Below are positions 35,382-46,070 of a stretch of 50,758 nucleotides of DNA, piece after piece. Source of the stretch: JBMNCR01 sp049366695. GTDB taxonomy: Bacteria > Bacillota > Clostridia > Eubacteriales > Alkalibacteraceae. The notes under the pieces are model-generated. The model saw only the letters and a list, made by a program, of their open reading frames with translations, ran no database searches and was not told where the DNA came from. The stretch covers positions 1 to 50,758 of the forward strand of contig JBMNCR010000109.1 in NCBI GenBank assembly GCA_049366695.1, in the 5' to 3' direction. Within the stretch, counting starts at the first letter, position 1, and each line of letters begins with the position of its first letter. A program made the translations under genes and the position numbers.

Positions 35382-38277
35382 AGCAAATAAATTACTTCAA
35401 GAAAATAATGACCTTATTCAAAAATTAGGTCAAACATATAAAGATTTAGTTACTCAATTATCAGATGTAAAAGCTAAATCTAATGAGTTTTTGCAAATCG
35501 TAATTGCATCTAATAAAGAACTTAAACAAGCCACAAGTATAAAGGCTTATAATGATGCACAAAAGCAATTACAGGCAGATATAAAAGCTAGTAGTTTAGC
35601 TCAAAAAGAAAATATAGAAATACAGAAAAAAGCTGAACAATTAGAGCGAGAAAGAATAAAAACAGCTCAAGCAAAAGTAAGACAACAAAAAGCAGAACAA
35701 CGAGAAACACAAAAATTAAACTCATTATATAAACAAGAAAGCGCACGTTTAACAGAATTAAGGAATAAAGCTAAAGATGTAGCATTACAGTTTGGTTTAA
35801 ATAGTAAAGAGTTTAGAACTGCTGCTAAAGAAGTAAATACGCTAGATTCAAGATTAAAGAAAATAGATTCTACATTAGGTCAAAGTCAAAGAAATGTAGG
35901 TAATTATAAGAGTGGTATAACTGGATTAGTCGGAGGATTTAAAAATCTAGCCGGAGCTTTAGGTGTAGTCGGAGGATTTAATTTATTAGCAAAAGGAATA
36001 AAATCTGCTTTTGATATATCACGAAAATATGAAAAACAAAATGCTGTATTAGCTTCTGTTTTAGGGAAAACATTAAAACAAACAACTAAATTACAGGGTG
36101 AAAGTCAAAGATTAGGTTCTTCAACTGCTTTTAGTGCTACACAGGTAACTGAATTACAAACAGAATTAGCACGTTTAGGTAAGAGTGAAGAAGAAATAAT
36201 TGCAAGTACAGAAGGAATTATAGATGCTACATTAGCTTTAGGTTCTGAAACAGGAGAAACTGCTGCATTGGTAGCATCTACATTAAATGCTTTCCAATTA
36301 GAAGCTAAAGAATCTGGAAGAGTAGCAGATATACTTACATTATCTACACAAAGAAGTGCATTATCATTTGAGAAGCTAAATACTGCTTTACCTATTGTAG
36401 CTGGGGCAGCCGCAGCCGCAGGAATAAGTCTTGAAGATATGGTTGCTCAATTGGGGAAAGCCGCTGATAGGGGTATAGATGCAAGTACAGCAGCTACATC
36501 ATTAAGAAATATATATCTTGAATTAGCTAAACAAGGATTAACATTAGAACAGGCATTAGCTAAAATAAATAATTCACAAGATAAATTATCAACAGCAAAT
36601 GAATTATTTGGTAAAAGAGCAGCAGTTACAGCATTAGCATTAGCTGACACAACAGAGCAAACAAAAGAATTAAGTAATGCTTTAGAAAATGCAGGAGGAA
36701 CAGCAAAAAAAGTAGCAGAAACACAATTAAATACTTTGGATGGTCAATTAAAACTTTTAAATAGTGCATGGGAAGGATTAGTATTAAATATTAATAATAC
36801 TGATACAGCAATTGGAAAGGCTTCAGTTTCTATGGTTAAATTTGCTACTAACGCATTAAACCAATTTGCTAATATTGGTAAAGAAGCAGAATTAGCACGT
36901 AGATCAATAGTTGGAGGATTTGAAGATGCTGATGATGCATTATTACAATATATTATAGATACTGGTAGAGTTGAAGATAGTAATGGTGAAATTTTACAAG
37001 TAAAACCTATTTTAGATGAAATAACTGAATCATGGAAAAAACTAGATGCTGAAACTCAATCTTATGTAGATTTAAATGAAGAATTAGCAAGAGGTTTATT
37101 AAAAGCTGGGGCAGATGCAGAAGTAGTTGATAGAATAGTCAAATTATATACCCAAGATTTAAATTTAGAGAAAAAAGCAGTTGAAGAATTAAATTATGAA
37201 TATGATGATAGTTCTGATTTTTTAGATGAAGAAGCCAAAAATAAAGAACAATTAAATAATATTACTAAAGAAACAATTCGTTTAGCAGATAAAGAAATTG
37301 AAAGATTAAAAAGAGTAAAAGAAACTCCATCTAAAATAACTGATAGAGGTGATGAATTAAGACCGGAAACACCAGAATTTCAAGGGAAATTTACAGCCGA
37401 AGCCGAAGCAAATGCACAAAAATTGTTTGATACTTGGGCTAAAAATCAAGAAGCTATATCAAGAAAATTTGAAGGAGAAGCCGAACATAGAAAAGCTATT
37501 GCAGAGTCAGAAGCTGAAACAATGCAAATGTGGCAGGAATGGGGATATGATACAGCTTATGAGATAGCTAATCAGTATTTCGAAAATCAAGCAACTTTAA
37601 GAGATAATAATTTACAAGCTGAAATAGATGCATTGCAAAGTAGATTAGATAATGAATCATTAGATGCTGAACAAAGGGAAGAATTGCAAAAACAAATTGA
37701 TGCTAAAGAGAAGAAATTAAAACTTGAAAAAGCAAAAGCAGATAGAAAAGCAGCGTTAATTGAAGTAGCTATACAGACAGCTTTAGGAGTTGCTAAAACA
37801 ATTGGTACTATTCCATTCCCTGCTGCAATACCATTTATTGCTTTAACTATTGCAACAGGAGCAGTGCAAGCTGGATTAATAGCTTCGCAACCATTACCTC
37901 AATATGATAAAGGAACTGATAATTTCCCTGGACTTGGAGAAGTAGCAGAAAAAAGGCCTGAATTTGTAAAACATAAAGGTAAAGTAGAATTATTTACAGA
38001 GCCTACAATATTAGGAAGTAATTATAAAGGTGCCCAAGTAATAAGCGGTGAAAAATCAGGTAGAATATTAGATGAAATGACTAGATATAATCTTATTTCT
38101 AATATAGAAACTACTAAGAATAGAAACGATGAAATAATGATGAATTTAGCTATTGAAAGATTAATTGATTCATCAAATAGAGGTACTGAAAAGATAGTAA
38201 ATGCTATTGCTAATAGCAGAAAATCACAAGGTACTTCAATTCGTGATAATTATTATATGAAAAAATTTGCTGAATGA
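35368..38277 (+). CDS. Tail tape measure protein (TP901-like), 969 aa
   Basis: A long N-terminal coiled coil (residues about 1-165) is followed by the TP901-type core: KYEKQNAVLASVLGKTLKQT, then FSATQVTELQTELARLGKSE and STLNAFQLEAKESGRVADIL. Hydrophobic helices at 175-200 and about 805-840 (FPAAIPFIALTIATGAVQAG) would lodge in the tail lumen and host membrane. The length of 969 residues predicts a tail somewhat above 100 nm by the usual tape measure proportion. It starts 14 bases inside the previous gene and ends with an ATGA overlap to the next. Confidence 0.93.
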   Translation: MANDKANKLLQENNDLIQKLGQTYKDLVTQLSDVKAKSNEFLQIVIASNKELKQATSIKAYNDAQKQLQADIKASSLAQKENIEIQKKAEQLERERIKTAQAKVRQQKAEQRETQKLNSLYKQESARLTELRNKAKDVALQFGLNSKEFRTAAKEVNTLDSRLKKIDSTLGQSQRNVGNYKSGITGLVGGFKNLAGALGVVGGFNLLAKGIKSAFDISRKYEKQNAVLASVLGKTLKQTTKLQGESQRLGSSTAFSATQVTELQTELARLGKSEEEIIASTEGIIDATLALGSETGETAALVASTLNAFQLEAKESGRVADILTLSTQRSALSFEKLNTALPIVAGAAAAAGISLEDMVAQLGKAADRGIDASTAATSLRNIYLELAKQGLTLEQALAKINNSQDKLSTANELFGKRAAVTALALADTTEQTKELSNALENAGGTAKKVAETQLNTLDGQLKLLNSAWEGLVLNINNTDTAIGKASVSMVKFATNALNQFANIGKEAELARRSIVGGFEDADDALLQYIIDTGRVEDSNGEILQVKPILDEITESWKKLDAETQSYVDLNEELARGLLKAGADAEVVDRIVKLYTQDLNLEKKAVEELNYEYDDSSDFLDEEAKNKEQLNNITKETIRLADKEIERLKRVKETPSKITDRGDELRPETPEFQGKFTAEAEANAQKLFDTWAKNQEAISRKFEGEAEHRKAIAESEAETMQMWQEWGYDTAYEIANQYFENQATLRDNNLQAEIDALQSRLDNESLDAEQREELQKQIDAKEKKLKLEKAKADRKAALIEVAIQTALGVAKTIGTIPFPAAIPFIALTIATGAVQAGLIASQPLPQYDKGTDNFPGLGEVAEKRPEFVKHKGKVELFTEPTILGSNYKGAQVISGEKSGRILDEMTRYNLISNIETTKNRNDEIMMNLAIERLIDSSNRGTEKIVNAIANSRKSQGTSIRDNYYMKKFAE

Positions 38278-40388
38278 GTATATTAAAATTTACATTAATT
38301 GATAACGATGGTGCAGTTACATTTGGAACTGAAAATGTAAAGAATTGGGTAGATTTAAAACCATCTATTACTCGTTCTAAATCATATAGAGGTAGAACAA
38401 GGGAATTTACAAGTACTTTCCAGTTTACAGGAAGTATTAGAGAACGAATAATACGTAATTATGACAATTACGGTAATAATACATTTACTACTTTAAAAAT
38501 AGAAGTAGGTAATGATAATAGAGATTTATTCAGTTATAGAACTATTGGTAGTGGTTATGCTATGAAAGCTGATTATTCAAAGATTAATAAAAATGAACTT
38601 ACAGTAGAATTAAACTTTGTTGATAGTGAATTTCAACAGGATATAAGCGATAATGAAAAAAAGAAACTTAATCTAACTTTAGACACTTCTTTAAAAGGAA
38701 CTACGCCAACTGATTATAATACTTTATTAAAAACAGTTTGGATGCACGATAGAACTTTAGCATTTAATAGTGAGTTAGTTGGCAATCCTGATTTTGAAAC
38801 AGAATATGAAGATTTTGGAACTTTAACAAGATTAACATCATTTCCTATTGATACATTGACATTAGGTATCAATTATAAATCAGATGATAACATAAAACAG
38901 CCTTTCCCTGTTTATACAGGATTTGAACTAAATGACCCAGATATAGAAAGATTTTTTTATTTATTATCAGATCAAGATAGAACATTGAATATAACTTTTG
39001 ATTTCGAATTTTTCATAGCTCAAGCTATATCCCCTGCCACTACACCTTTAGATTATACTTTAAGTATTTATAGATATGATTCAGATTACAATTTTATTGA
39101 AGAAATAATATTACGTGAAAGTTCAGCTCCTGATTATAGAGTTAGTTCAACAGGTGATATATATAATGAAACAATTAAATTAGATATTAAAGAAGGTGAA
39201 AGTTTATTATTATATACAGTAGTTTCAGGATTAAGCTCTTTATATACCAGAGGGGCTTCAATATTTTTTAATTCAAAAGAATATTACGATGCAACAATAT
39301 CAAAATGTATATTACCTCATGAGTTTTTTACTCATTACATTGAGCTAATGACAGGTCAAAAAAATGCTTTTTATTCAGAATATTTTGGCCGTACTGATTT
39401 AGGATATAGCCAAGATGGAGAAGGAGCTTATTTAGCCATTATGGATGGATATATGATACGTAATTTACCTATAACAGAATATCCTTTAAACACTACATTT
39501 AATGATATGTTGATGGATTTTATTAAGCTTAAAAACTTAGCTGCATTTATTGAATACAAAGGAGATAAAGAAGTATTTAGAATAGAGAAATTTGCATCTA
39601 CATTTAATCAACAAACAATATTAGATTTAAGAGATAGATACTCAGGTATATCAAGAACACAAAATGATGATTTGACATATTCATCTATTAAAGTAGGTTT
39701 TAAAGATGTTGAATTAGAAGATTTAAACGGGTTAAATGTTGTACATGGAGAAGTTAATTATTCTACTCCTTTAACAGGAATAGATAATGAACTAGATTTA
39801 CAATTAAAAGCTTATTCAGATGGTTATTTAATTGAAATAGAAAGAAGATTACAGTATTCGGATGCACCTGAAGAAGATGGTAAATATGATAAAAATATTT
39901 TTATAGTAGAATGTAAAAAAGGAAGTACAACAGATGTAATCGCAAAAACAAATGAAGATTTTGAAGAAATAACAGGAATATTGCAGCCTAATAAAGCTTA
40001 TAATTTAGGTATAACCCCTGCTAGAATAGTGCGTGAATGGGGTAATTCTATAACTGGATGTTTACAAAAAAACTTAACAGATAAATTAATATTAACTAAG
40101 TCAGCAACAAATACTACTTTAGTAACAACAAAAACAGGTGAAACATCAATAGCTGAAAAAGATAATATTGATATTGATAATCTTGATAGGGCTATAATGA
40201 CTAATGAAACAATAATTATAGATGAATCAACATTATCAATAGATGAATGGAAGATAATAGAAAATAATCCAAACGGAATAATTAAAGCTAGTAATAAAGG
40301 AATAGATTTCTATACAACAATAAATAACACTAACTTTAAGACAGGAGAAAATAAAGCAGATTTTGAACTAATAATATTGAATAGATAA
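38274..40388 (+). CDS. Distal tail / baseplate protein, 704 aa
   Basis: It is coupled to the tape measure by ATGA. The N-terminal 130 residues (KSYRGRTREFTSTFQFTGSI) look like a distal-tail domain that caps the tube. A long beta-rich middle and a C-terminal part follow (YDKNIFIVECKKGSTTDVIA). By order and size it would form the hub that holds the fibres. No enzyme motif was seen. Confidence 0.62.
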   Translation: MSILKFTLIDNDGAVTFGTENVKNWVDLKPSITRSKSYRGRTREFTSTFQFTGSIRERIIRNYDNYGNNTFTTLKIEVGNDNRDLFSYRTIGSGYAMKADYSKINKNELTVELNFVDSEFQQDISDNEKKKLNLTLDTSLKGTTPTDYNTLLKTVWMHDRTLAFNSELVGNPDFETEYEDFGTLTRLTSFPIDTLTLGINYKSDDNIKQPFPVYTGFELNDPDIERFFYLLSDQDRTLNITFDFEFFIAQAISPATTPLDYTLSIYRYDSDYNFIEEIILRESSAPDYRVSSTGDIYNETIKLDIKEGESLLLYTVVSGLSSLYTRGASIFFNSKEYYDATISKCILPHEFFTHYIELMTGQKNAFYSEYFGRTDLGYSQDGEGAYLAIMDGYMIRNLPITEYPLNTTFNDMLMDFIKLKNLAAFIEYKGDKEVFRIEKFASTFNQQTILDLRDRYSGISRTQNDDLTYSSIKVGFKDVELEDLNGLNVVHGEVNYSTPLTGIDNELDLQLKAYSDGYLIEIERRLQYSDAPEEDGKYDKNIFIVECKKGSTTDVIAKTNEDFEEITGILQPNKAYNLGITPARIVREWGNSITGCLQKNLTDKLILTKSATNTTLVTTKTGETSIAEKDNIDIDNLDRAIMTNETIIIDESTLSIDEWKIIENNPNGIIKASNKGIDFYTTINNTNFKTGENKADFELIILNR

Positions 40389-42451
40389 TGGCAAATGTAG
40401 CAAGATTAGAAATAACATTTACAGATATTTCAGATTTAGGGGCTATAATAAGCTTTGATTATGGTAATTTAGGTGGAACTATAACTGTAGATGAAGAATG
40501 TTATTCAGTTAGATCAAATCCATATCAATATACTAGAGGTACTACTGTAACTTCACAGGCAAATACTTACCTATCTGCCTTAGTCGCCGATTATGCATAT
40601 ACGTTAAATTTTGGAATTAATGGCAACACTGTATTAATTTATGCTACTGATTACGATAATGATTTTTCTAATTGGTCAGCAAGTAATGGCGCAAATGTCA
40701 CATTTAATTATGTTGAAGCAGTATTGCCTGATCCAGAATTTGAAATAACTGGAACAACAGTGCAAGCTGCTGATACATTAAATAGAAATGAATATGTAAG
40801 AACTAATATAGCAGTAGCTAATGGTATTGAGCCTTATGATATAAATACCCTACAGCCTAAATCTGGATTAACAGAAAGTGAATTATATATTGAATATTAC
40901 AGATATGGAATAATTGGAACGCAATTAATTATAAATATAAATGACGGAAATAATGATATAGCAACAACTAATTATAAAACTGTAGATTATTTTACGTTAG
41001 ATTCTATAACTACTAATTATAATGGCGATGGTACATATACAGTTACACCAGTTATAACCATTTTAAGTGGTGACATATCAACTATAAGAGAAATAAGTAT
41101 AGATAATTCCAATTGGTACGAAAAAACATCATTTAGTAGCGTATCACCTGGAACTTATACTTTTTATATTAGAGATAATCTTGGGGCGATATATACAGAA
41201 GAATTCACATTAGAAGAAATTACTGTAGATATAAATAAACCAGAACCTTATTTTGATATTGTAAAAGCTAATTCTTTAAGGTGTGTAAACAAAACTAATT
41301 TTGATTGTGATAATATCGCTAATTGGGATAATGCTTTATTGAGTGAATTATTTGATAATGGAATGTTTCCTAATATTGATAGAAAAGACTATAATCAATT
41401 AATTGCAGATTGTGATACTATTAAAACTCAAATAAACAGTAATTATGATACTATAAGCGTTGACGTCTTAGATTGCGATAATAATATAGTATTGCAACCT
41501 ACTGTAAGTTTAGTTAAACAAAATATACTTTTGGAAGATATGAGAGATTGTAATTTCTTACAGTCTGATGAAGGAAAAATAGTTGTTTATTTTGGTGGTG
41601 GTAGTATTTATGACCCTGAAACATCATTAGAAAATGGAAGTTATACAAATTATTCATTACAATTATATCCATTTGCTGTAAATGGTAATTTATTTACAAT
41701 AACAGGAACAACAAATAGTAATGGTTCATTTGAGCAACTAAGAGAATATTATGATTTAGATAATGGTATTTGGGGTATCGAATTAGATGTAACATTTGCA
41801 GGAGATTATACCGGAATTTGCAAAACTAATTATAATGAAAAAGATTATAATGTTCATGAATTTAGTTTAGTTGGTTCATCACTAGATAACAAAAAAATAT
41901 ATCATTTAGAAATTTATGCAACTGATGAAGATATACGTTATGATGATGTGAATTGGCATTCTGAACCTATTTATAAATTATCATCAACTATAGGAACTAA
42001 TGTTATAGATTATCATCATTCAAGTAATACGGCAGGATTAGATTTCACAACAGGAATAATACCACGTTTAAGAATTCCTTGTAGATTTATTAAAGGCTCA
42101 AATAACGAAGAAAGTGAAAGTTTTACAACCGATTACGGTAAAAAGATAATTCAAAAAACAACAATAACTCGTAATTTAGAATTAGAAACTGATCCTATAC
42201 CTTTTTATTTAGCTGAAAAGATAATCATTGCATCAGGAATGGATAATGTTTTAATAAATTTAGTTAAATTTGTGAATGGAGAGACACAAGAACAGGAAGA
42301 TTTGTTTGATAGTTTCAATCCATTTGTTACAGTAACTAGAGGTTATCAACAAGATGATGTTGTTAGTATAGGAGAAGAAATAGGAATAGCAACACAATCT
42401 AAAGTAGTAATAGGTAGTAGTAATGTAATAGCAATAGGAGATAATGGCTGA
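40388..42451 (+). CDS. Tail protein with repeated Ig-like domains, 687 aa
   Basis: The chain is made of beta-sandwich segments with the typical turn pattern YNGDGTYTVTPVIT (about residue 215) and others. A domain around 280-385 (DIVKANSLRCVNKTNFDCDN) contains several cysteines. It starts one base inside the preceding stop. Such proteins attach to the tail tip and contact host polysaccharide. No peptidase or glycosidase motif was seen. Confidence 0.55.
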   Translation: MANVARLEITFTDISDLGAIISFDYGNLGGTITVDEECYSVRSNPYQYTRGTTVTSQANTYLSALVADYAYTLNFGINGNTVLIYATDYDNDFSNWSASNGANVTFNYVEAVLPDPEFEITGTTVQAADTLNRNEYVRTNIAVANGIEPYDINTLQPKSGLTESELYIEYYRYGIIGTQLIININDGNNDIATTNYKTVDYFTLDSITTNYNGDGTYTVTPVITILSGDISTIREISIDNSNWYEKTSFSSVSPGTYTFYIRDNLGAIYTEEFTLEEITVDINKPEPYFDIVKANSLRCVNKTNFDCDNIANWDNALLSELFDNGMFPNIDRKDYNQLIADCDTIKTQINSNYDTISVDVLDCDNNIVLQPTVSLVKQNILLEDMRDCNFLQSDEGKIVVYFGGGSIYDPETSLENGSYTNYSLQLYPFAVNGNLFTITGTTNSNGSFEQLREYYDLDNGIWGIELDVTFAGDYTGICKTNYNEKDYNVHEFSLVGSSLDNKKIYHLEIYATDEDIRYDDVNWHSEPIYKLSSTIGTNVIDYHHSSNTAGLDFTTGIIPRLRIPCRFIKGSNNEESESFTTDYGKKIIQKTTITRNLELETDPIPFYLAEKIIIASGMDNVLINLVKFVNGETQEQEDLFDSFNPFVTVTRGYQQDDVVSIGEEIGIATQSKVVIGSSNVIAIGDNG

Positions 42452-45400
42452 TAATATACAAATAAAAGATTGGAGACAATACGATGAGATATTAACCGCA
42501 ATTGCAAACGGGGAAGTATTAATACGTGATCTTGATGACAATACAATAAAAAGAATAAAAACATCATTATTAGCCGGAGGTATTGATAATGCTGATAAAT
42601 GGCTTCAAACTACTACTTATTCAACTGGTAATATAGTTTCTTATAATAGTAAATTATGGGAATCGTTAGTTGATAATAATTTAAATCAGCCCCCTATTGA
42701 AGGTAGCTATTGGACACAAGTAAATAAATCAACCGCCAATGGATTTGGTAGATATGCGACAGGTGTTTATACCGTTGACCCTACAATGGTAATATATGGT
42801 AATGGATTGTATATACTATCAAATACAGTTTCATTACCTTTTAATTCTACAGATTTTATAACTGAATTAGATGCTGGATATTGGATTAATTCAAGTGGAT
42901 TAGATGCAGGAACTTTAAATAAAAATGATAGAAAATTATCACGTTCTTTTGCGAATGGGTTTTTCCATGAGTTTGGTTTTAATGCATATGAAGATTCAGG
43001 AACTTTGTATTGTGAAGTATTTTCTTTATTAGAAGAATGGAATATATCAAATTCATATTTAAAATATAATTCAGTACATCATAATGGATTCAAATATACT
43101 GCATACAAAAATAGTACAGGAATAGAGCCAGATACAGATTACACAACTGATCCATTAAATACTGATGCAAATACATGGTTTAGAGATGAACCTTGGGATG
43201 GCAAACTACATGGCAATATCGATGGAACAATAAGAACTTTTGATTTAGACGTATCAGGTACCGGTCCAAATGGAGGTATTACAGTTGCATTAACATCAGG
43301 AACGGCAAATAGTCCATTAAGAAATTTTATTTATGCTATTCCTAATGGTGATACTAATCAATTAGTAATGCAGTCAGGAACCACGTTACCTGTTGGAGGT
43401 GTTATTTTTATTGGTTATGTGTGTTGTTATGATGTTTCTCATCATGCTTCAGGTGGTATGTTTATACCTATGCAAAGATTTACTAATGCTTTTTATAAAG
43501 ATAGCATTGAAAAATCTTTAATAGGAACTATGCGTGAGAAAATGAGGTATAATGGTGTAACTCATGCAGCAGGAGTATCTGGTAGTTGTATTATTACAAC
43601 AAATGCATCTGCAAAAGATAATCTTGATATAAATAATACATCTGGATTAGTGTACCAATTATGGCCACATTCTGTATTATCAAATCTAAATACTAACGGT
43701 TATTTACTATTAAATGGATATAATTCAACTACCCCATCATCTCCATTAATTAAATTCTTAACTGATTTAAATGAGATATTATATGCAGCAGATGGAACAA
43801 GTTTATTAACTAATAATTCAAGATTTGCTTTAGAAGTTTTTGGAATATCTACAAGTGGAACAGGAGTTATAGATATGTTGGCTGTAAATGTTTCAAATGG
43901 TGTTTATTCTAGTGATTCAGATTGTATAAATGACATAGGGGCTAAATCAGTAACTACTGTACCAGATAATTTCTATTATACAGCTTATAGGATATGTAGA
44001 ATACCTTTAAATTATACAACCGCTGCAAGTGGTACTTATATAAATTTATTAGGAGGAACTTTAGTTCAAGATAGGCGTAAATGGTCTATGGGTGGAGCTG
44101 GGGGAGGTAGTGGAGCTGGGGGAGGTAGTGGTATTGATACATTTCTAGAGTTATTAGATGTAATTGATACTTCATACACTGGTAAAACAAACTATGTACC
44201 AATAGTAAATAGTACAGCTAATGGATTATTATTAGAATTAAAAAATTGGTTCTATAATGCTGCCAGAACTTTCAAAGCTATATTTAATTTTGAATCATTA
44301 ACCGCAGATCGTACAATCACATGGCAGGATAAAGATATTACTGTAGCTGGGTTGGATGATTTACAAACATCATTACAACTTCAATTCGACACAACAATAA
44401 CAGCCGCAGATCCAGGAGCTGGAAAATTTAGAATAAACAACGCTACACAAGGAAGCGCAACGGAATTGTATATTTCTGATACAGAATACGACAACGGCAA
44501 TATAGGCGACTTTTTAAACGCTTTAAGTGCGGATAGTATAATAGGTTTAAAAGCTATTGGCAATAGGTTAAAATGGGCTAATTACAAAGTCACTTCTGTA
44601 ACAAATAACACAGGATGGTGGACAGTAGTTATGACTGTTCAGAATAAAGGTACTGATTTTGCTTTGAATGATGTTGTTGGGGTTAGCTTATTGGGAGTTG
44701 GAGGTGGAGTCATTGATAGTACTTTATCAGACGGAAGTGTAAATGCTGTGCAAAATAAAGTAATAACCAAAGCGATAAGAAGCCAATCGGGTTTATTCGC
44801 ATCTGAAATAACATTTGACAAAGAAGAAACGATAAATCACACTCAAACTACTGACATTTCATTAACGCTCGCCGAGTCAGGTCATGTTTTTGGAGTTGAA
44901 AAGCTTTATAAAATAATTGGCAATGGTGTTAATTCATTAACTATTGATAAAGCTGCTATATTAGTAAGTGGCGACTTAGATAATGCAGGAGAGAATCACA
45001 TTTTTATGTACTATTCCCACAACAGCGATGCTTATGCTATTATTAAACAATTTAAAAAAATAGTAGATGGTAATTATGCTCCAGTTGCAAATACAGTCGC
45101 TATTCTTGCCCCGAACGGATTGACACCAGGGGCAATTATACAATTAGCCTACAGCTATAGTGATGTTGAAAATGATTTAGAAGATACGACTACCGTTGGT
45201 TCGTCATACAAATTGACTAAATATTCAAGTTTGCTAGATGCTCAAAATAAAATAAACGGAATTATTTTAGCGCAAGGCTCTACTGGTGGGACTGCAAAAA
45301 ACTATACACTACAGGAAGCTGACGCTGGATTCTACCTGATTCTTGAAATAACACCCAAGGCATCAACAGGAACAAGAATTGGCAGTACATATGAATCGGA

Positions 45401-46070
45401 TATTGAAGGGCCAGTAGAAGGCGCTTTTAATGTACCCGATTTAGGCACTACTAAATTAATTAGCTATCACACAGACCCAGACGATTCTAACAATATAGTA
45501 CTAGATGAGACGGCGCCTGTTTCAGTAGAACAATGGTTGGATTTATCAGGGAATTCAAGGCATTTTGTGCAAAATACAAAAGCTTCACAACCAACGGTTA
45601 ATGTTGATGCAATTCAGACGGATGGTTCAGATGATATTATGAGCTATACAATTGCGTCAACGGCTAACTTAGTGGTATTTGTAGTTGTTAATTTAGATTC
45701 TGTTTCGGCTCTAAATAGACTTCTAGATGCTAATGGTACAGCTCGCTTCTTGGTTCAACAAAGCCAACTTTATACATACGGAAGCGGTCAGTCATTATCT
45801 TATCCAGGTGGAGCTGTTGCCGGTGAGAAGAAATTATATGAGGCATACATCAACGGAGCGTCTTCTTATTATAGAAATGAATTAGGTAATTCAAATACTG
45901 GCACTTTAGACGCTCTTAATATCTCAGAAATGAGATTAGCTAATAGACCCGAATTAACGGCAGGGACTCAAGGAAAATTCTATGATATTGTGATATTAAA
46001 TGCTGACGAAGTAACACAGGGTGATATAGACAATGTAAGAAATTCGTTATTAATAAAACATTTCCAATAA
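42444..46070 (+). CDS. Tail fibre / receptor-binding protein, 1208 aa
   Basis: The N-terminus (residues 1-90, IKDWRQYDEILTAIANGEVL) is an attachment region. A Gly-rich linker (GGAGGGSGAGGGSG, about 551-564) comes before fibre modules (DPGAGKFRINNATQGSATEL). Residues about 880-970 are an Ig-like domain, and the end (about 985-1208) is a LamG/concanavalin-like lectin domain (VNLDSVSALNRLLDANGTAR, then the AGTQGKFYDIVILNADE end). This is the usual modular plan for host recognition. Base composition rises in G+C after about 44.3 kb, suggesting that the fibre tip was exchanged between phages. Confidence 0.8.
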   Translation: MADNIQIKDWRQYDEILTAIANGEVLIRDLDDNTIKRIKTSLLAGGIDNADKWLQTTTYSTGNIVSYNSKLWESLVDNNLNQPPIEGSYWTQVNKSTANGFGRYATGVYTVDPTMVIYGNGLYILSNTVSLPFNSTDFITELDAGYWINSSGLDAGTLNKNDRKLSRSFANGFFHEFGFNAYEDSGTLYCEVFSLLEEWNISNSYLKYNSVHHNGFKYTAYKNSTGIEPDTDYTTDPLNTDANTWFRDEPWDGKLHGNIDGTIRTFDLDVSGTGPNGGITVALTSGTANSPLRNFIYAIPNGDTNQLVMQSGTTLPVGGVIFIGYVCCYDVSHHASGGMFIPMQRFTNAFYKDSIEKSLIGTMREKMRYNGVTHAAGVSGSCIITTNASAKDNLDINNTSGLVYQLWPHSVLSNLNTNGYLLLNGYNSTTPSSPLIKFLTDLNEILYAADGTSLLTNNSRFALEVFGISTSGTGVIDMLAVNVSNGVYSSDSDCINDIGAKSVTTVPDNFYYTAYRICRIPLNYTTAASGTYINLLGGTLVQDRRKWSMGGAGGGSGAGGGSGIDTFLELLDVIDTSYTGKTNYVPIVNSTANGLLLELKNWFYNAARTFKAIFNFESLTADRTITWQDKDITVAGLDDLQTSLQLQFDTTITAADPGAGKFRINNATQGSATELYISDTEYDNGNIGDFLNALSADSIIGLKAIGNRLKWANYKVTSVTNNTGWWTVVMTVQNKGTDFALNDVVGVSLLGVGGGVIDSTLSDGSVNAVQNKVITKAIRSQSGLFASEITFDKEETINHTQTTDISLTLAESGHVFGVEKLYKIIGNGVNSLTIDKAAILVSGDLDNAGENHIFMYYSHNSDAYAIIKQFKKIVDGNYAPVANTVAILAPNGLTPGAIIQLAYSYSDVENDLEDTTTVGSSYKLTKYSSLLDAQNKINGIILAQGSTGGTAKNYTLQEADAGFYLILEITPKASTGTRIGSTYESDIEGPVEGAFNVPDLGTTKLISYHTDPDDSNNIVLDETAPVSVEQWLDLSGNSRHFVQNTKASQPTVNVDAIQTDGSDDIMSYTIASTANLVVFVVVNLDSVSALNRLLDANGTARFLVQQSQLYTYGSGQSLSYPGGAVAGEKKLYEAYINGASSYYRNELGNSNTGTLDALNISEMRLANRPELTAGTQGKFYDIVILNADEVTQGDIDNVRNSLLIKHFQ
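44094..44129 (+). repeat. Two 18-bp tandem repeats encoding the Gly-rich hinge
   Basis: GGAGCTGGGGGAGGTAGT occurs twice in direct succession (44094-44111 and 44112-44129), encoding GAGGGS units. Such a perfect, in-frame tandem is likely to vary in copy number by slippage, changing hinge length. It also lies close to the G+C shift, so it may be a site of recombination. Confidence 0.85.
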
